Positions 56,740 through 64,000 of a stretch of DNA of 64,000 bases are shown piece after piece (position 1 is the stretch's first letter; each line of letters begins with the position of its first letter). Under the pieces are notes generated by a model. It was not told the origin of the DNA. It ran no database searches and saw only the letters and a list, made by a program, of their open reading frames with translations. The position numbers and the translations under genes are program-made. Source of the stretch: Nematostella vectensis (Eukaryota > Cnidaria > Anthozoa > Actiniaria > Edwardsiidae); assembly GCF_932526225.1 (NCBI RefSeq), contig NC_064046.1, positions 5,505,306-5,569,305 of the forward strand, read 5' to 3'.

Positions 56740-56822
56740 CTGATTTTTTTACTCGTTCTTTTGAATCGCTGATTTGCGTCTGCCAACGTGATGTACTAAG
56801 TTCGAAATACTATGTCAACGTC

Positions 56823-56895
56823 GGCCTTGTGGCCCAATGGATAAGGCGCCTGACTACGGATCAGGAGATTCCAGGTTCGAGTCCTGGCAGGGTCG
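56823..56895 (+). tRNA. tRNA-Arg(ACG), class C
   Basis: Exact consensus. Four exact copies in a row run from 56511 to 57050. Confidence 0.92.
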
Positions 56896-56977
56896 CTGAT
56901 TTTTGCCTCGTTCTTTTGAATCGGCGATTTGCGTCTGCCAACGTGATGTACTAAGTTCGAAATACTACGTCAACGTC

Positions 56978-57050
56978 GGCCTTGTGGCCCAATGGATAAG
57001 GCGCCTGACTACGGATCAGGAGATTCCAGGTTCGAGTCCTGGCAGGGTCG
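56978..57050 (+). tRNA. tRNA-Arg(ACG), class C
   Basis: Exact consensus. Confidence 0.92.
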
Positions 57051-57132
57051 CTGATTTTTGCCTCCTTCTTTTGAATCGGCGAATTGCGTCTGCCAACGTA
57101 ATGTACTATATTCGAAATTCTACGTCAACATC

Positions 57133-57205
57133 GGCCTTGAGGCCCAATGGATAAGGCGCCTGACTACGGATCAGGAGATTCTAGGTTCGATTCCTGGCAG
57201 GATCG
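57133..57205 (+). tRNA. tRNA-Arg(ACG), class J
   Basis: A8, GATCG end. Confidence 0.5.
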
Positions 57206-57287
57206 CTGATTTTTGCTTCCTTCTTTTTAATCGTGATAATTTTGTTTGCTGTTCGTCTTTTCTATGATGTAGTGTATAATTTTCCTT

Positions 57288-57522
57288 ATTCGAGTCCCGG
57301 CAGGGTCCATGTCTTTGCATAATATTTGATGTTAACGCTATTTGTTTCACGCGAGGTGATTTATTAATTCCAAAATTACAACATTAATCTCAGCCCTGTG
57401 GCCCAATAAAAACGACGCCTGACTACGGATCAGGAGATTCCGTAACATCAGCCCTATGGCCCAATGGATAAGTCGCCTGAATAGGGATCAGGAGATTCGA
57501 GGTTAAAGTCCTGGCAGGGTCT
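57288..57522 (+). repeat. fossil tRNA island 42
   Basis: Truncated tRNA 57392-57441 (AATAAAAACG), AGG unit 57450-57522. Confidence 0.85.
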
Positions 57523-57633
57523 CTGATTTTTGCTTCCTTCTTCTCTATCCTGATCCTTGGCATAATAATTTTACTCCTGGCGATTTGCGTCTGGCAATGT
57601 GACGTACTAAGTTCGAGATACTACTTTAACGTC

Positions 57634-57706
57634 GGCCTTGTGGCCCAATGGATAAGGCGCCTGACTACGGATCAGGAGATTCCAGGTTCGAGTCCTGGCA
57701 GGGTCT
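57634..57706 (+). tRNA. tRNA-Arg(ACG), class L
   Basis: Consensus except U73. Confidence 0.65.
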
Positions 57707-57817
57707 CTGATTTTTGCTTCCTTCTTTTCTATCCTGATCCTTGGCATAAAAATTTTACTCCTGGCGATTTGCGTCTGCCAATGGGACGTACTAAGTTCGA
57801 GAATTTACTTCAACGTC

Positions 57818-57890
57818 GGCCTTGTGGCCCAATGGATAAGGCGCCTGACCTCGGATCAGGAGATTCCAGGTTCGAGTGCTGGCAGGGTCG
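57818..57890 (+). tRNA. tRNA-Arg(TCG), class S
   Basis: C33 with G53/G61 mismatch; trailer T-run broken (GATGTTTG). Confidence 0.4.
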
Positions 57891-57972
57891 CTGATGTTTG
57901 CCTCGTTCTTTTGAATCGACGATTTGCGTCTGCCAACGTGATGTACTAAGTTCGAAATACTATGTCAACGTC

Positions 57973-58046
57973 GGCCTTGTGGCCCAATGGATAAGGCGCC
58001 TGACTACGGATCAGGTGAGTTCCAGGTTCGAGTCCTGGCAGTGTCG
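57973..58046 (+). tRNA. tRNA-Arg(ACG), class C variant
   Basis: 74 nt: one extra base in the variable loop (CAGGTGAGTTCC), plus G69U (CAGTGTCG). Confidence 0.5.
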
Positions 58047-58128
58047 CTGATTTTTGCCACCTTCTTTTGAATCGGCGAATTGCGTCTGCCAACGTAATGT
58101 ACTATATTCGAAATTCTACGTCAACATC

Positions 58129-58201
58129 GGCCTTGAGGCCCAATGGATAAGGCGCCTGACTACGGATCAGGAGATTCCAGGTTCGAGTCCTGGCAGGGTC
58201 G
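58129..58201 (+). tRNA. tRNA-Arg(ACG), class E
   Basis: A8 only. Confidence 0.65.
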
Positions 58202-58284
58202 CTGATTTTTTTAATCGTTCTTTTGAATCGGCGATTTGCGTCTGCCAACGTGATGTACTAAGTTCGAAATACTATGTCAACATC

Positions 58285-58357
58285 GGCCTTGTGGCCCAAT
58301 GGATAAGGCGCCTGACTACGGATCAGGAGATTCCAGGTTCGAGTCCTGGTAGGGTCG
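58285..58357 (+). tRNA. tRNA-Arg(ACG), class C variant
   Basis: C66U (CTGGTAGGG), giving G7.U66. Confidence 0.8.
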
Positions 58358-58440
58358 CTGATTTTTTTACTCGTTCTTTTGAATCGGCGATTTGCGTCTG
58401 CCAACGTGATGTACTAAGTTCGAAATACTATATTAACATA

Positions 58441-58513
58441 GGCCTTGTGGCCCAATGGATAAGGCGCCTGACCTCGGATCAGGAGATTCCAGGTTCGAGT
58501 GCTGGCAGGGTCG
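58441..58513 (+). tRNA. tRNA-Arg(TCG), class S
   Basis: C33 with G53/G61 mismatch, here after a short spacer. Confidence 0.45.
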
Positions 58514-58595
58514 CTGATTTTTGCCTCGTTCTTTTGAATCGGCGATTTGCGTCTGCCAACGTGATGTACTAAGTTCGAAATACTACGTCAACGTC

Positions 58596-58668
58596 GGCCT
58601 TGTGGCTCAATAGATAAGGCGCCTGACTACGGATCAGGAGATTCCAGGTTCGATTCCTGGCAGGATCG
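58596..58668 (+). tRNA. tRNA-Arg(ACG), class Q/J
   Basis: G18A, C12U and GATCG end; directly before an island. Confidence 0.45.
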
Positions 58669-58750
58669 CTGATTTTTGCTTCCTTCTTCTTAATCGTGAT
58701 AATTTTGTTTGCTGTTCGTCTTTTCTATGATGTAGTGTATAATTTTCCTT

Positions 58751-58985
58751 ATTCGAGTCCCGGCAGGGTCCATGTCTTTGCATAATATTTGATGTTAACT
58801 CTATTTGTTTCACGCGAGGTGATTTACTTATTCCAAAATTACAACATTAATCTCAGCCCTGTGGCCCAATATAAACGACGCCTGACTACGGATCAGGAGA
58901 TTCCGTAACATCAGCCCTATGGCCCAATGGATAAGTCGCCTGAATAGGGATCAGGAGATTCGAGGTTAGAGTCCTGGCAGGGTCT
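58751..58985 (+). repeat. fossil tRNA island 43
   Basis: Truncated tRNA 58855-58904, AGG unit 58913-58985 with T-loop TTAGAGT. Confidence 0.85.
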
Positions 58986-59096
58986 CTGATTTTTTCTTCC
59001 TTCTTTTCTATCCTAATCCTTGGCATAATAATTTTACTCCTGGCGATTTGCGTCTGGCAATGTGACGTACTAAGTTCGAAATACTACTTTAACGTC

Positions 59097-59169
59097 GGCC
59101 TTGTGGCCCAATGGATAAGGCGCCTGACTACGGATCAGGAGATTCGAGGTTAGAGTCGTGGCAGGGTCT
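59097..59169 (+). pseudogene. tRNA-Arg(ACG)-like, class B
   Basis: Broken T-arm, U73. Confidence 0.65.
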
Positions 59170-59280
59170 CTGATTTTTACTTCCTTCTTTTCTATCCTGA
59201 TCCTTGGCATAAAAATTTTACTCCTGGCGATTTGCGTCTGCCAATGGGACGTACTAAGTTCGAGAATTTACTTCAACGTC

Positions 59281-59353
59281 GGCCTTGTGGCCCAATGGAT
59301 AAGGCGCCTGACCTCGGATCAGGAGATTCCAGGTTCGAGTGCTGGCAGGGTCG
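59281..59353 (+). tRNA. tRNA-Arg(TCG), class S
   Basis: C33 with G53/G61 mismatch. Confidence 0.45.
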
Positions 59354-59435
59354 CTGATTTTTGCCTCGTTCTTTTGAATCGGCGATTTGCGTCTGCCAAC
59401 GTGATGTACTAAGTTCGAAATACTACGTCAACGTC

Positions 59436-59508
59436 GGCCTTGTGGCCCAATAGATAAGGCGCCTGACTACGGATCAGGAGATTCCAGGTTCGAGTCCTGG
59501 CAGGGTCG
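59436..59508 (+). tRNA. tRNA-Arg(ACG), class Q
   Basis: G18A only. Confidence 0.55.
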
Positions 59509-59590
59509 CTGATTTTTGCCTCCTTCTTTTGAATCGGCGAATTGCGTCTGCCAACGTAATGTACTATATTCGAAATTCTACTTCAACATC

Positions 59591-59663
59591 TGCCTTGTGG
59601 ACCAATGGATAAGGCGCCTGACTACGGATCAGGAGATTCCAGGTTCGAGTCCTGGCAGGGTCG
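59591..59663 (+). tRNA. tRNA-Arg(ACG), class C with U1
   Basis: G1U and C11A (GTGGACC). Confidence 0.5.
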
Positions 59664-59746
59664 CTGATTTTTTTACTCGTTCTTTTGAATCGGCGATTTG
59701 CGTCTGCCAACGTGATGTACTAAGTTCGAAATACTATGTCAACATC

Positions 59747-59819
59747 GGCCTTGTGGCCCAATGGATAAGGCGCCTGACCTCGGATCAGGAGATTCCAGGT
59801 TCGAGTGCTGGCAGGGTCG
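59747..59819 (+). tRNA. tRNA-Arg(TCG), class S
   Basis: C33 with G53/G61 mismatch after a short spacer. Confidence 0.45.
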
Positions 59820-59901
59820 CTGATTTTTGCCTCGTTCTTTTGAATCGGCGATTTGCGTCTGCCAACGTGATGTACTAAGTTCGAAATACTACGTCAACGT
59901 C

Positions 59902-59974
59902 GGCCTTGTGGCTCAATAGATAAGGCGCCTGACTACGGATCAGGAGATTCCAGGTTCGAGTCCTGGCAGGGTCG
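59902..59974 (+). tRNA. tRNA-Arg(ACG), class Q
   Basis: G18A and C12U. Confidence 0.5.
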
Positions 59975-60056
59975 CTGATTTTTGCCTCCTTCTTTTGAAT
60001 CGGCGAATTGTGTCTGCCAACGTAATGTACTATATTCGAAATTCTACGTCAACATC

Positions 60057-60129
60057 TGCCTTGTGGCCCAATGGATAAGGCGCCTGACTACGGATCAGGA
60101 GATTCCAGGTTCGAGTCCTGGCAGGGTTG
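60057..60129 (+). tRNA. tRNA-Arg(ACG), class C with U1
   Basis: G1U; ends GGTTG (C72U). Confidence 0.6.
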
Positions 60130-60212
60130 CTGATTTTTTTACTCGTTCTTTTGAATCGGCGATTTGCGTCTGCCAACGTGATGTACTAAGTTCGAAATAC
60201 TATGTCAACATC

Positions 60213-60285
60213 GGCCTTGTGGCCCAATGGATAAGGCGCCTGACTACGGATCAGGAGATTCCAGGTTCGAGTCCTGGCAGGGTCG
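60213..60285 (+). tRNA. tRNA-Arg(ACG), class C
   Basis: Exact consensus. Confidence 0.92.
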
Positions 60286-60368
60286 CTGATTTTTTTACTC
60301 GTTCTTTTGAATCGGCGATTTGCGTCTGCCGACGTGATGTACTAAGTTCGAAATACTATGTCAACGTC

Positions 60369-60441
60369 GGCCTTGTGGCCCAATGGTTAAGGCGTCTGAC
60401 TACGGATCAGGAGATTCCAGGTTCGAGTCCTGGCAGGGTCG
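60369..60441 (+). tRNA. tRNA-Arg(ACG), class C variant
   Basis: A20U (AATGGTTAAGG) removes the second arginine identity base; C27U. Confidence 0.6.
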
Positions 60442-60523
60442 CTGATTTTTGCCTCCATCTTTTGAATCGGCGAATTGCGTCTGCCAACGTAATGTACTAA
60501 AATCGGAATACTACGTCAACATC

Positions 60524-60596
60524 GGCCTTGTGGCCCAATGGATAAGGCGCCTGACTACGGATCAGGAGATTCTAGGTTCGATTCCTGGCAGGATCG
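60524..60596 (+). tRNA. tRNA-Arg(ACG), class J
   Basis: GATCG end. Confidence 0.65.
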
Positions 60597-60678
60597 CTGA
60601 TTTTTGCTTCCTTCTTCTTAATCGTGATAATTTTGTTTGCTCTTCGTCTTTTCTATGATGTAGTGTATAATTTTCCTT

Positions 60679-60913
60679 ATTCGAGTCCCGGCAGGGTCCA
60701 TGTCTTTGCATAATATTTGATGTTAACGCTATTTGTTTCACGCGAGGTGATTTACTTATTCCAAAATTACAACATTAATCTCAGCCCTGTGGCCCAATAT
60801 AAACGACGCCTGACTACGGATCAGGAGATTCCGTAACATCAGCCCTATGGCCCAATGGATAAGTCGCCTGAATAGGGATCAGGAGATTCGAGGTTAAAGT
60901 CCTGGCAGGGTCT
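60679..60913 (+). repeat. fossil tRNA island 44
   Basis: Truncated tRNA 60783-60832, AGG unit 60841-60913. No class L unit follows, as at island 41. Confidence 0.85.
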
Positions 60914-61024
60914 CTGATTTCTGCTTCCTTCTTTTCTATCCTGATCCTTGGCATAAAAATTTTACTCCTGGCGATTTGCGTCTGCCAATGGGACGTACTA
61001 AGTTCGAGAATTTACTTCAACGTC

Positions 61025-61097
61025 GGCCTCGTGGCCCAATGGATAAGGCGCCTGACCTCGGATCAGGAGATTCCAGGTTCGAGTGCTGGCAGGGTCG
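61025..61097 (+). tRNA. tRNA-Arg(TCG), class S
   Basis: C33, U6C and G53/G61 mismatch. Confidence 0.4.
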
Positions 61098-61179
61098 CTG
61101 ATTTTTGCCTCGTTCTTTTGAATGGGCGATTTGCGTCTGCTAACGTGATGTACTAAGTTCGAAATACTACGTCAACGTC

Positions 61180-61252
61180 GGCCTTGTGGCCCAATAGATA
61201 AGGCGCCTGACTACGGATCAGGAGTTTCCAGGTTCGAGTCCTGGCAGGGTCG
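61180..61252 (+). tRNA. tRNA-Arg(ACG), class Q
   Basis: G18A; variable loop AGTTT. Confidence 0.5.
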
Positions 61253-61334
61253 CTGATTTTTGCCTCCTTCTTTTGAATCGGCGAATTGCGTCTGCCAACG
61301 TAATGTACTATATTCGAAATTCTACGTCAACATC

Positions 61335-61407
61335 TGCCTTGTGGCCCAATGGATAAGGCGCCTGACTACGGATCAGGAGATTCCAGGTTCGAGTCCTGGC
61401 AGGGTCG
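61335..61407 (+). tRNA. tRNA-Arg(ACG), class C with U1
   Basis: G1U only. Confidence 0.65.
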
Positions 61408-61490
61408 CTGATTTTTTTACTCGTTCTTTTGAATCGGCGATTTGCGTCTGCCAACGTGATGTACTAAGTTTGAAATACTACGTCAACGTC

Positions 61491-61563
61491 GGCCTTGTGG
61501 CTCAATAGATAAGGCGCCTGACTACGGATCAGGAGATTCCAGGTTCGAGTCCTGGCAGGGTCG
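61491..61563 (+). tRNA. tRNA-Arg(ACG), class Q
   Basis: G18A and C12U. Confidence 0.5.
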
Positions 61564-61645
61564 CTGATTTTTGCCTCCTTCTTTTGAATCGGCGAATTGT
61601 GTCTGCCAACGTAATGTACTATATTCGAAATTCTACGTCAACATC

Positions 61646-61718
61646 TGCCTTGTGGCCCAATGGATAATGCGCCTGACTACGGATCAGGAGATTCCAGGTT
61701 CGAGTCCTGGCAGGGTCG
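61646..61718 (+). tRNA. tRNA-Arg(ACG), class C with U1
   Basis: G1U and a D-stem change (GATAATGCG, G23U). Confidence 0.5.
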
Positions 61719-61801
61719 CTGATTTTTTTACTCGTTCTTTTGAATCGGCGATTTGCGTCTGCCAACGTGATGTACTAAGTTCGAAATACTATGTCAACAT
61801 C

Positions 61802-61874
61802 GGCCTTGTGGCCCAATGGATAAGGCGCCTGACTACGGATCAGGAGATTCCAGGTTCGAGTCCTGGCAGGGTCG
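61802..61874 (+). tRNA. tRNA-Arg(ACG), class C
   Basis: Exact consensus. Confidence 0.92.
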
Positions 61875-61957
61875 CTGATTTTTTTACTCGTTCTTTTGAA
61901 TCGGCGATTTGCGTCTGCCGACGTGATGTACTAAGTTCGAAATACTATGTCAACGTC

Positions 61958-62030
61958 GGCCTTGTGGCCCAATGGATAAGGCGTCTGACTACGGATCAGG
62001 AGATTCCAGGTTCGAGTCCTGTCAGGGTCG
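61958..62030 (+). tRNA. tRNA-Arg(ACG), class C variant
   Basis: C27U, and CCTGTCAGG (G65U) opens one T-stem pair. Confidence 0.65.
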
Positions 62031-62112
62031 CTGATTTTTGCCTCCATCTTTTGAATCGGCGAATTGCGTCTGCCAACGTAATGTACTAAAATCGGAATAC
62101 TACGTCAACATC

Positions 62113-62185
62113 GGCCTTGTGGCCCAATGGATAAGGCGCCTGACTACGGATCAGGAGATTCTAGGTTCGATTCCTGGCAGGATCG
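62113..62185 (+). tRNA. tRNA-Arg(ACG), class J
   Basis: GATCG end. Confidence 0.65.
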
Positions 62186-62267
62186 CTGATTTTTGCTTCT
62201 TTCTTCTTAATCTTGATAATTTTGTTTGCTGTTCGTCTTTTCTATGATGTAGTGTATAATTTTCCTT

Positions 62268-62502
62268 ATTCGAGTCCCGGCAGGGTCCATGTCTTTGCAT
62301 AATATTTGATGTTAACGCTATTTGTTTCACGCGAGGTGATTTACTTATTCCAAAATTACAACATTAATCTCAGCCCTGTGGCCCAATATAAACGACGCCT
62401 GACTACTGATCAGGAGATTCCGTAACATCAGCCCTATGGCCCAATGGATAAGTCGCCTGAATAGGGATCAGGAGATTCGAGGTTAAAGTCCTGGCAGGGT
62501 CT
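62268..62502 (+). repeat. fossil tRNA island 45
   Basis: Truncated tRNA 62372-62421 (CTACTGATC), AGG unit 62430-62502. Confidence 0.85.
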
Positions 62503-62613
62503 CTGATTTTTGATTACTTCTTCTCTATCCTGATCCTTGGCATAATAATTTTACTCCTGGCGATTTGCGTCTGGCAATGTGACGTACTAAGTTCGAGATA
62601 CTACTTTAACGTC

Positions 62614-62686
62614 GGCCTTGTGGCCCAATCGATAAGGCGCCTGACTACGGATCAGGAGATTCCAGGTTCGAGTCCTGGCAGGGTCT
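62614..62686 (+). tRNA. tRNA-Arg(ACG), class L
   Basis: G18C (CCAATCGATAAGG) and U73. Confidence 0.5.
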
Positions 62687-62797
62687 CTGATTTTTGCTTC
62701 CTTCTTTTCTATCCTGATCCTTGGCATAATAATTTTACTCCTGGCGATTTGCGTCTGCCAATGGGACGTACTAAGTTCGAGAATTTACTTCAACGTC

Positions 62798-62870
62798 GGC
62801 CTTGTGGCCCAATGGATAAGGCGCCTGACCTCGGATCAGGAGATTCCAGGTTCGAGTGCTGGCAGGGTCG
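62798..62870 (+). tRNA. tRNA-Arg(TCG), class S
   Basis: C33 with G53/G61 mismatch; trailer T-run broken as at 57818. Confidence 0.4.
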
Positions 62871-62952
62871 CTGATGTTTGCCTCGTTCTTTTGAATCGAC
62901 GATTTGCGTCTGCCAACGTGATGTACTAAGTTCGAAATACTATGTCAACGTC

Positions 62953-63025
62953 GGCCTTGTGGCGCAATGGATAAGGCGCCTGACTACGGGTCAGGAGATT
63001 CCAGGTTCGAGTCCTGGCAGGGTCG
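62953..63025 (+). tRNA. tRNA-Arg(ACG), class C variant
   Basis: C12G (GTGGCGC) and A38G (TACGGGTC). Confidence 0.6.
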
Positions 63026-63107
63026 CTGATTTTTGACTAGTTGTTTTGAATCGGCGATTTGCGTCTGCCAACGTGATGTACTAAGTTCGGAATTTTACGT
63101 CAATGTC

Positions 63108-63180
63108 GGACTTCTGGCCCAATGGATAAGGCGCCTGACTACGGATCAGGAGATTCCAGGTTCGAGTCCTGGCAGGGTCG
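63108..63180 (+). tRNA. tRNA-Arg(ACG), class C variant
   Basis: Acceptor strand GGACTTC: C3A and G7C open two acceptor pairs. Rest is consensus. Confidence 0.55.
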
Positions 63181-63262
63181 CTGCTTTTTTACTCGTTCTT
63201 TTGAATCGTCGATTTGCGTCTGCCAACGTGATGTACTAAGTTCGAAATACTACGTCAACGTC

Positions 63263-63335
63263 GGACTTCTGGCCCAATGGATAAGGCGCCTGACTACGGA
63301 TCAGGAGATTCCAGGTTCGAGTCCTGACAGGGTCG
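63263..63335 (+). tRNA. tRNA-Arg(ACG), class C variant
   Basis: Same GGACTTC strand, and CCTGACAGG (G65A). Confidence 0.5.
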
Positions 63336-63417
63336 CTGATTTTTGCCTCCTTCTTTTGAATCGGCGAATTGCGTCTGCCAACGTAATTTACTAAGTTCGA
63401 AATACTACGTCAACATC

Positions 63418-63490
63418 GGCCTTGTGGCCCAATTGATAAGGCGCCTGACTACGGATTAGGAGATTCTAGGTTTGAGTCCTGACAGGATTG
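63418..63490 (+). pseudogene. tRNA-Arg(ACG)-like, class J, diverged
   Basis: G18U, C40U (GGATTAGG), C56U, G65A and a GGATTG end. The most changed class J copy. Confidence 0.6.
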
Positions 63491-63572
63491 CTAATTTTTG
63501 CTTCCTTCTTCTTAATCGTGATAATTTTGTTAGCTGTTCGTTTTTTCTATGATGTAGTGTATAATTTTTCTT

Positions 63573-63807
63573 GTTCGAATCCCGCCAGGGTCCCTGTCTT
63601 TGCATAATATTTGATGTCAACGCTATTTGTTTAACGCGAGGTGATTTACCTATTCCAAAATTACAACATTAATTCCAGCCCTGTGGCCCAATATATACGA
63701 CGCCTGACTACGGATCAGGAGATTCCGTAACATCAGCCCTATGGCCCAATGGATAAGTCGCCTGATTAGGGATCAGGAGATTCGAGGTTAGTGTCCTGGC
63801 AGGGTCT
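63573..63807 (+). repeat. fossil tRNA island 46 (diverged)
   Basis: Relic reads GTTCGAATCCCGCCAGGG. Truncated tRNA 63677-63726 (AATATATACG), AGG unit 63735-63807 with CTGATTAGG and GGTTAGTGTCC. More changes than any other island. Confidence 0.8.
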
Positions 63808-63918
63808 CTGATTTTTGCTTCCTTCTTTTCTATCCTGATCCTTGGCATAAAAAGTTTACTCCTGGCGATTTGCGTCTGCCAATGTGACGTACTAACTTCG
63901 AGAATTTACTTTAACGTC

Positions 63919-63991
63919 GGCCTTGAGGCCCAATGGAAAGGGCGCCTGACTACGGATCAGGAGGTTCCAGGTTTGAGTCCTGGCAGGGTCG
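63919..63991 (+). tRNA. tRNA-Arg(ACG)-like, class E/F, diverged
   Basis: A8, C56U and a D-arm reading GGAAAGGGCG. G73 and the T-run are kept. Confidence 0.4.
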
Positions 63992-64000
63992 CTGATTTTT

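Larger units (their letters stand above)
56356..56822 (+). repeat. 467-bp tandem duplication, copy 2
   Basis: Second copy of 55889-56355. Confidence 0.85.
59902..60596 (+). repeat. Q-C-C-C-J block, copy 2
   Basis: Shifted 5292 bp from copy 1. Confidence 0.75.
61491..62185 (+). repeat. Q-C-C-C-J block, copy 3
   Basis: Shifted 1589 bp from copy 2. Confidence 0.75.
1..64000 (+). repeat. tandem tRNA-Arg mega-array with higher-order structure
   Basis: The window is filled end to end by one repeat family: a 73-nt tRNA-Arg-like gene, a T-run and a conserved spacer. All units are on the + strand. Start-to-start spacings are 155 or 156 bp (short spacer), 184 bp (long spacer) or 136 bp (spacer with a 19-bp deletion). 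About 306 full-length units lie outside the islands, and 46 islands interrupt the runs. No stretch over 300 bases lacks tRNA-derived sequence. The longest stretches without an intact-looking gene are about 430 bases and hold an island plus its flanking spacer. Absence of CCA and presence of A box, B box and T-run point to eukaryotic nuclear Pol III genes. Confidence 0.95.

Noticed and set aside
1-64000. CRISPR array
   Set aside because: Regular spacing, but the spacers are as conserved as the repeats, the repeat is a 73-nt tRNA and there are no cas genes.
1-64000. tRNA-derived SINE family
   Set aside because: Units are head-to-tail with no A-rich or simple-repeat tail, no target site duplications and no non-tRNA body. 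They end in a Pol III T-run right after the tRNA.
1-64000. Bacterial, plastid or mitochondrial tRNA cluster
   Set aside because: No encoded CCA, no rRNA or other isotypes, Pol III style T-runs after each unit and huge copy number.
1-64000. Assembly artefact
   Set aside because: Cannot be excluded without reads, but nested duplications with their own private variants and an internal divergence gradient look like real array evolution rather than simple copy errors.

Overview
The whole window is one tandem array of tRNA-Arg-like units, all on the + strand. I see no protein gene in it. By hand I count about 306 full-length 73-nt tRNA-like units, plus 46 copies of a degenerate spacer island that each carry three fossil tRNA pieces. 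The genes lack an encoded CCA, have internal A and B boxes and end in a run of T, which is the layout of eukaryotic nuclear RNA polymerase III genes. Compared from memory, the body of the gene (GCCCAATGGATAAGGC D-arm, G73) resembles animal tRNA-Arg of the UCG/CCG type, though most copies carry anticodon ACG. An invertebrate animal is my best guess; the sequence does not settle the species.

Consensus fold (positions 1-73): acceptor G1-C72, G2.U71, C3-G70, C4-G69, U5.G68, U6-A67, G7-C66; D-stem G10-C25, C11-G24, C12-G23; anticodon stem 27-31/39-43 with loop C32 U33 A34 C35 G36 G37 A38; T-stem 49-53/61-65 with loop TTCGAGT; discriminator G73; no intron. By eye about 44 copies match this exactly.

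Classes used in the feature list: C = consensus, ACG. E = U8 changed to A. W = A22U and C27U. K = anticodon AAG. S = C33 and anticodon TCG. Q = G18 changed to A. J = last unit before an island, 3' end GATCG (C3 faces A70), T-stem CUAGG. D = unit whose upstream spacer lost 19 bp, so it starts 136 bp after its neighbour. L = first unit after an island with U73. B = broken T-arm (GGTTAGAGTC). F = C56 changed to U (GGTTTGAGTCC). Island = relic T-arm, truncated 5' two-thirds, then a full-length unit with anticodon AGG.

Layout: units are spaced 155-156 bp apart (short spacer), 184 bp (long spacer) or 136 bp (deleted spacer). Every 0.8 to 3.9 kb a 235-bp island interrupts the run. Longer duplications lie on top of this: a 2.3-kb block at 0, 9.2 and 20.1 kb; a five-unit cassette repeated near 17.4, 18.2 and 19.3 kb; a 6.38-kb tandem duplication (24.05-36.8 kb); a 3.36-kb tandem duplication (40.5-47.3 kb); a mosaic copy (47.3-51.5 kb); and a younger set at 53.8-62.2 kb. 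Units after about 62.6 kb are clearly more diverged, as if an edge of the array were near. Each unit carries its own promoter and terminator, so the copies would be transcribed independently. How many are active cannot be read from the sequence.
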